This document shows positions 12,642-16,728 of a DNA stretch of 16,728 bases, piece after piece (position 1 is the stretch's first letter; the number at the start of each line of letters is the position of its first letter). Origin of the DNA: Planctomycetota bacterium (lineage in GTDB: Bacteria > Planctomycetota > PUPC01 > JABMSA01 > JAUWKK01); the NCBI GenBank assembly GCA_030614245.1, contig JAUWKK010000018.1, positions 1-16,728 on the forward strand, given 5' to 3'. Below the pieces are notes generated by a model. That model was not told the DNA's origin. It searched no databases and worked only from the letters and a program-made list of their open reading frames with translations. Made by a program: the position numbers and the translations under genes.

Positions 12642-13095
12642 TGCAATCGTCGGCCTCAACAACCTTGCGGTGAAAACCCGCCGCACAAACGTGAAAGCCG
12701 GCGAGCTGCTCCTGCTCTTTTCAAGCTGCCTGCAGAACTCGCAGTGCGAGCAGCGGATTAATAACGACCTGACGCGATGCCGGCGATGCGGCAAATGCCC
12801 CGTCAAGGGGCTGCTCGATATGGCCGACGAACTCGGCGTGAAGGCGGCAATGGCAACCGGCGGCCACTTGGCGCTCGAGAAGGTCAAGAATCCGTCGATC
12901 AAGGCCGTTGTCGCCGTCGCCTGCGAGAAGGAACTGCGCGAGGGGCTGCTGGGGTGCTTCCCCAAGCCCGTCTATGCAGTGCCGATATCAAAGCCCAACG
13001 GCCCCTGCCACGATACCTGCATCGACCTCGAGGCCGTCAGGCGCGCACTCGACTGGCTGCTGAGATCGCAGCTTGGTCGCCAAGGGGTAGCATAG
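12625..13095 (+). CDS. DUF116 family Cys-rich protein
   Basis: 156 residues, TTG start at 12625 with GGGAG (12614-12618) 6 nt upstream; the next in-frame starts would cut conserved parts. DUF116 landmarks as I recall them: RCRRCGKCPVKGLLDMA (51-67), MATGGHLALEKV (77-88), VVAVACEKEL (95-104) and NGPCHDTCIDLEAV (125-138). There are nine Cys (35, 41, 52, 55, 58, 100, 111, 128, 132), enough for an Fe-S or zinc site. Function is unknown. DUF116 genes are often found next to def and fmt in other bacteria, and the 17-nt overlap with fmt here fits that link. A role tied to translation or formyl metabolism is inference. Some DUF116 members have an N-terminal membrane segment that is absent here. Confidence 0.85.
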   Translation: MELLDSAIVGLNNLAVKTRRTNVKAGELLLLFSSCLQNSQCEQRINNDLTRCRRCGKCPVKGLLDMADELGVKAAMATGGHLALEKVKNPSIKAVVAVACEKELREGLLGCFPKPVYAVPISKPNGPCHDTCIDLEAVRRALDWLLRSQLGRQGVA

Positions 13096-13107
13096 TGACG
13101 TAACTTC

Positions 13108-13124
13108 CCGGGGAGCAGCCCCGG
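13108..13124 (+). other. GC hairpin between the DUF116 and TPR/STN genes
   Basis: CCGGGG (13108-13113) and CCCCGG (13119-13124) around AGCAG, 13 nt after the DUF116 stop. There is no T-run, so it is only a possible terminator or processing site. It lies 62 nt before the ATG at 13186. Confidence 0.35.
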
Positions 13125-13185
13125 AAAACGAAGTGAACTGTAAACCGGTAGGTTCGGGTCGATTTCTTTTTGAAAGGAGATAGTA

Positions 13186-14787
13186 ATGTTGAAGGATCTG
13201 TGTTGGAATAGATCGTGGCTGGTCTTTGCCGTAGTCTGCGGGTTGATCGTTACGGTGGGGGGCGTGTCTTTGCGTGCAGCCGAAAAGGAACCACCGAAAG
13301 CCGAGGAGAAGAAGAACGATGCAGCCAAGGATCCGGACTTGCAGAGCCTGCTCGACAGGACAACTAATCAGGCCAAAGTAGACGAAAGCCGCAACCGTTA
13401 CCTCGCGAGACACCACACCGAAACCGGCATCAGACTCTTTGACGCCCTTGGTTTCGAAGAGGCGAAGACGGAGTTCGAGACGGCGCTCCAATATGACAAG
13501 AACAACAAGGAAGCGCGCAAGTACCTCCGCACCACCAACAGCCTGCTCGCGCTCAAGCACGGCGAGTGGAGCGAGGAGATCGAGAACGTAGTCAACATCA
13601 CACGGGTCGGACGCCAGATCGCCAAAGTCGAGATGGAGAACCGCTTCGAGGAAGCCAAGGCCGCTTTCGACAGGCACGATTACAAGGCATCGATCGATGG
13701 CTTCGAGCGCACCGCCGAGATCATCAAGTGGATTGAGCCTTACGCCGACGTTAGCAGGGTCAAGGCGAACACGGCCGACTATCTCGCCCGTTCGAAGCAG
13801 GACGAGCTGGAACAGAAAAAGCGCAAGGAATCTGTTGCACGAGCTCAAGCTACCGCTATTGCCATCGAGCGCGAAAAGCAACGTCTCTCATTCGAGAAGA
13901 ATCGTGTCGAGATACTCCTCGATGATGGCCGCAGGCTCTACGGCGTCGGTCGTTTTGAAGAAGCCCAGAAGAAATTCAACGTCGTCGCCGATATGGATCC
14001 CGAGAACGATCAGGCCAAGCGGCTCGCCGAGAATGCCCGCATCGCTGCACTCGAGGCCTGGCACGCGAGAAATGCCAAGAGCCGCCAGATCTGCAGCGAC
14101 ACCGCCTGGGAACTCGTCGATGAGTTTTCCGTACCACTGATCAGCACTCACGTCTACGATGTACTCTGGTACGACGTTGAAAAATGGTTCAAATACGTCG
14201 TCGACCGTAAGCCCGTCATCATCGGCCACATGCCCGAACAGGACGAAGCGTGGAAGCAATCCATTCGTGCAAGACTGCAAGAGCCGGTGTCCTTCGATTT
14301 CGTTGATACACCGCTCGAAGACGTCGTGCAGTTCCTGCGTCAGATTACCGAGATCAACTTCGTGCTGGACAAGAAGGCTCTCGAGGACCTCGACAACAGC
14401 ATAGTGACGCTCAAGGTCACCGACATGAAGACCGATGCGGCGCTCAACTGGATACTCAGGATGGTCGGGCTGAAGTATGTAATGAAGGACAACGCCGTCT
14501 TCATCTCGGACAAAGTCCAGGGGGAAGCCATCCGGCAGCTCTATGACGTGACCGACCTGACGCTCGAGATTCGCGACTTCAAAGGCGACCTGCGGCACCT
14601 CCAATCAAGAACGGGCACAGGCACGTCAGGCGGCGGAGGGGGCGACAGCGTCGAAGAAGATATCTTCGGTGAGGATCCTAGAGATTTACAGGACGACGAG
14701 GAGGGCTTCACCGGCAAGAGCCTGGTAGAGTTCATCAAGAAGACAATCGCACCGGGCACTTGGGCGGCCGATGATATGCTCGAATAG
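13186..14787 (+). CDS. Exported TPR protein with STN (secretin/TonB short N-terminal) domain
   Basis: 533 residues. GAAAGGAG lies about 7 nt before the ATG. Residues 1-31 form a signal peptide (hydrophobic 11-28, AA at 31-32). Residues about 32-66 are charged and low in complexity. TPR-like helices occupy about 70-125, 150-200 and 240-290, with a charged coiled-coil-like stretch at 203-240. Residues about 367-443 (VSFDFVDTPLEDVVQFLRQI, then NFVLDKKAL and GLKYVMKDNAVFISD) match the STN fold of secretins and TonB receptors. No beta-barrel secretin domain follows; the protein ends in a Gly- and Asp-rich stretch (478-506) and TIAPGTWAADDMLE. In related planctomycete proteins I recall further sequence after the APGTW motif, so a 3' truncation is possible. 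A strong terminator follows, so it is transcribed apart from the next gene. Confidence 0.82.
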   Translation: MLKDLCWNRSWLVFAVVCGLIVTVGGVSLRAAEKEPPKAEEKKNDAAKDPDLQSLLDRTTNQAKVDESRNRYLARHHTETGIRLFDALGFEEAKTEFETALQYDKNNKEARKYLRTTNSLLALKHGEWSEEIENVVNITRVGRQIAKVEMENRFEEAKAAFDRHDYKASIDGFERTAEIIKWIEPYADVSRVKANTADYLARSKQDELEQKKRKESVARAQATAIAIEREKQRLSFEKNRVEILLDDGRRLYGVGRFEEAQKKFNVVADMDPENDQAKRLAENARIAALEAWHARNAKSRQICSDTAWELVDEFSVPLISTHVYDVLWYDVEKWFKYVVDRKPVIIGHMPEQDEAWKQSIRARLQEPVSFDFVDTPLEDVVQFLRQITEINFVLDKKALEDLDNSIVTLKVTDMKTDAALNWILRMVGLKYVMKDNAVFISDKVQGEAIRQLYDVTDLTLEIRDFKGDLRHLQSRTGTGTSGGGGGDSVEEDIFGEDPRDLQDDEEGFTGKSLVEFIKKTIAPGTWAADDMLE

Positions 14788-14832
14788 CCTGAAGGGTTTC
14801 AACTGCCGGGGTCTCCGCGGCAAGAAATATCC

Positions 14833-14889
14833 AAAGCCCGTGCCTTCCCGGCAGAGCGTCCTCGAGGGAAACACGGGCTTTTCTTTTTC
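14833..14889 (+). terminator. Strong intrinsic terminator
   Basis: AAAGCCCGTG (14833-14842) pairs with CACGGGCTTT (14872-14881); an inner stem TTCCC (14845-14849) with GGGAA (14866-14870) extends it. The T-rich tail TTTTCTTTTTC runs 14879-14889. It lies 46 nt after the TPR/STN stop and 50 nt before the next start. Confidence 0.85.
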
Positions 14890-14938
14890 ATGCGCCGATT
14901 GCCCGGCTTCGGTGCTATATCCCGCAAGGGTTCTCGCT

Positions 14939-16354
14939 ATGGACCGTCTCCCCTGTCTCATCGCCGCACTCCTGGCCACGGCGCTCGCCGCCGATACCGC
15001 CTTCGGCGTCGATGTCGTCCGTCTGAAGAATGGCAGGACAATCCGAGGCGACATCATCGGGCGGACGCGCGACGGTATCACTCTCCACACACCTGCCGCC
15101 AGAATACTCGTGCCCAAGGCCGGTTATGCGACAATCACCCGAGAAGACCGGCCCGACTGGTACCATCAGGAGGCCCGAGCACTGCCGCCCGGCAAGGCCG
15201 CCGAACTCTATGAACGAGCCCTCGCGGCACATCCCGGCAACAAGACGATCATCCCGGCCCTCATCGAAGCCTATTTGAAGCTGGCACGGCACCAACTCCG
15301 TACCGGGAGCCTGCCGGCGGCGCGGTTGGCCTTCGCAAAGGCGCTGGCGTTTGCCCCCGATTCCGAACCGGCGCGCGATGGCCGGCGAACCTGCAAGACC
15401 ATAGAGCACCGCACTGCCGCACAGATCCATGCACTGCGGCACGAACTCAAGAAGGACCCCGAGAACGATTACGCCCGGCTCCACCTCGGCATCGCGCTCG
15501 AACGACTCGGCCAAACCGAGATGGCATTCGATGAATACCGCCGCATCATCAACGGCAAGATGCAGTTCGACGGCGGCATCGAAGACATCGCACGCCTGCG
15601 CGCCATCCTCGAGAAGTCCATCGCCATCCTGCCCGAGACCGGCCGTAAGCCGCCCGCCGAGCCGCCGCCCGGGCAGACCGGCCCGCGCCGGGAATTGACA
15701 TCGGAGCATTTCATCATATTGCACCACGACGAGGAACTCGCCAGGGCCGCGGCGGATGCCGCCGAGGATGCCTACGCCGCGTCGCTGCGCGCACTCGGGC
15801 GAGCCTGTCCCCGCGCACCGCGCGCTACTATATATCTCATCCCAGGCAGGGCGGAATTCGCTCGCCGCACGGGCAACAGCGTCATCACCGGCCACGCGAC
15901 CGTCGGCGGAACGATCTGCATTTACGCGTCCGCACCGGATGCAATCCGCTCGACGGTACGGCACGAGGTCGCCCATCTCGCCGCATTCCGAACTGTCGGC
16001 AAACTGTCGATGTGGGCCGACGAGGGGCTCGCTATCCGTCAGGAGCCCGACTGCTGGCTGCACTATGTAAGAATGCGGCAGATCGTCGGCCAGGGGCGGT
16101 TCATGCCCCTTGAACAGCTACTTAAGGTACGCTCGGCAGAACAGCTTGAAACCCAAGCGGAGATCGATCTGTTCTATCAACAGGCATTCACCTTTGTCGA
16201 TTTCTTGATAGAGTGTCACGGAGGCGTCAAGGCGGTCATAGAGTTTGCTCGGGCCGCGGCCGAGACCGACGTCCCGGCTGCAGCGGCCAGGGTTCTTCGT
16301 GTCGCCAGCTTGCAGGAACTTCAGCAGCAATGGGTAAGTTTCGTGCAGCAATGA
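14939..16354 (+). CDS. Exported TPR protein with gluzincin-like (Peptidase_MA-type) domain
   Basis: 471 residues from the ATG at 14939, with AAGGG (14926-14930) 8 nt upstream. The frame is open from 14771, but that part crosses the terminator. Order: signal peptide 1-23; a small beta domain (about 24-70, VDVVRLKNGRTIRGDIIG) of the kind often found at the N-terminus of planctomycete exported proteins; TPR-like helices (about 84-205); a Pro-rich linker (235-250); a peptidase-like domain (about 250-471). Zinc-site residues are HEVAH (342-346: H342, E343, H346) and WADEG with E362. It is similar in plan to the HELAH protein at 10425. Substrate unknown; such proteins may be active or degenerate. 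Its stop overlaps the next gene's start (ATGA). Confidence 0.82.
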   Translation: MDRLPCLIAALLATALAADTAFGVDVVRLKNGRTIRGDIIGRTRDGITLHTPAARILVPKAGYATITREDRPDWYHQEARALPPGKAAELYERALAAHPGNKTIIPALIEAYLKLARHQLRTGSLPAARLAFAKALAFAPDSEPARDGRRTCKTIEHRTAAQIHALRHELKKDPENDYARLHLGIALERLGQTEMAFDEYRRIINGKMQFDGGIEDIARLRAILEKSIAILPETGRKPPAEPPPGQTGPRRELTSEHFIILHHDEELARAAADAAEDAYAASLRALGRACPRAPRATIYLIPGRAEFARRTGNSVITGHATVGGTICIYASAPDAIRSTVRHEVAHLAAFRTVGKLSMWADEGLAIRQEPDCWLHYVRMRQIVGQGRFMPLEQLLKVRSAEQLETQAEIDLFYQQAFTFVDFLIECHGGVKAVIEFARAAAETDVPAAAARVLRVASLQELQQQWVSFVQQ

Positions 16355-16728
16355 CATCCATTCGATTATGGCTTCGACGCCATGCAGCCTTCGTGCGCGC
16401 CGCACCGAGCGCCGCCGTGTCGGTCGCCGTCCACCTGCTGCTGCTGGCGGCCATCGCCGGCATTATCCTGATCCCTCGAGTTGTTGAGCGGGAAGCCATT
16501 TTCTCTATTCTGGAGTTCAACAGGCCCGATCCTGTTCCAGTCGAACAGCCCGAGCCACCGGCGCCCGAACCGCTCGATGAGCCCGAGCCGGATCCGATCG
16601 TCAAACCGGTTCCGGCGCCGGCCGTCGAGCCGGCAGCATCGAAACCGGAGCCCTCGCCGCGCGACCCCGACCCCGTCCAGATCGCAACGAAGTGTTCATC
16701 ACCCAGCACCGGGCCGCCCATGAAGGGC
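16351..16728 (+). CDS. Membrane-anchored Pro-rich protein, 3' end outside window
   Basis: 126 codons to the window edge with no stop. The ATG at 16351 overlaps the stop of the preceding gene (ATGA), typical of translational coupling. Residues 1-20 are basic (R5, R9, R10, R16), followed by one membrane segment at about 22-42 (VSVAVHLLLLAAIAGIILI), then a Pro/Glu-rich stretch (about 58-108, PEPPAPEP-type repeats) resembling the periplasmic spacer of TonB-like proteins. The C-terminal domain is missing, so the function cannot be given. In planctomycetes such anchors often precede a prenyltransferase-like repeat domain, but that is a guess here. Confidence 0.7.
   Translation, partial: MTSIRLWLRRHAAFVRAAPSAAVSVAVHLLLLAAIAGIILIPRVVEREAIFSILEFNRPDPVPVEQPEPPAPEPLDEPEPDPIVKPVPAPAVEPAASKPEPSPRDPDPVQIATKCSSPSTGPPMKG

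Noticed and set aside
14771..14938. 56-codon extension at the start of the second peptidase-like protein
   Set aside because: It overlaps the preceding gene and runs through an intrinsic terminator; the ATG at 14939 has a ribosome site and begins a signal peptide.
14915..16063. 382-codon minus-strand frame
   Set aside because: It lies opposite a gene with clear domains and has no recognisable features; long shadow frames are common in GC-rich DNA.
1..16728. tRNA, rRNA, riboswitch, transposase or phage genes
   Set aside because: I looked for their conserved sequences and found none that I could support.

Overview
The window most likely comes from a member of the Planctomycetota, probably a Phycisphaerae-like lineage. 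The best single clue is a 77-residue small basic protein (3990-4223) of a type I know only from the PVC superphylum. Supporting clues are a TPR plus STN-domain exported protein, a large exported glycosidase with a DUF5060-like module, long Pro-rich membrane-anchored proteins and GC-rich DNA. All family names here are recalled from sequence motifs; no database search was run.

Layout. (1) 101-1442, minus strand: a two-gene operon of a lipoprotein followed by a membrane-anchored BFN (DUF151) domain protein. (2) 2288-4223, plus: a TM protein with a SPOR-like C-terminus, a DUF89/ARMT1-like protein, and the PVC small basic protein, ending in a hairpin. (3) 4788-5894, plus: a class I/II aminotransferase, convergent by 1 bp with a minus-strand exported glycoside-hydrolase-like protein (5896-8373). 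(4) 9152-11444, plus: hflX and an exported zinc-finger plus HELAH metallopeptidase-like protein. (5) 11703-13095, plus: fmt and an overlapping DUF116 gene. (6) 13186-16728, plus: an exported TPR/STN protein with a strong terminator, a second exported gluzincin-like protein with TPRs, and a membrane-anchored Pro-rich protein that runs off the window.

Functionally the window mixes housekeeping genes (hflX, fmt, small basic protein) with cell-envelope and exported proteins. I see no phage, transposase, CRISPR array, tRNA or rRNA.

The most unusual content is between the genes. Four intergenic stretches carry a modular family of short hairpins. A is CCCACGGCGTTGCCGTGGG. B is GCCCTTTCAGGGC. D is GCCCCTGACGGGGC. 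C is a GGCAGGC/GCCTGCC type. A separate 70-80 bp element has inverted ends (GGGTGSCACG). Modules recur in a similar order in both orientations, are nested in one place, and show one compensatory double change that preserves pairing. Several copies lie between a recognisable promoter and the ribosome binding site of a gene (fmt, the glycosidase), so they would be transcribed as mRNA leaders. Heptamer tandem repeats in inverted arrangement occur at two further loci, and one 28-bp palindrome lies inside the glycosidase reading frame.
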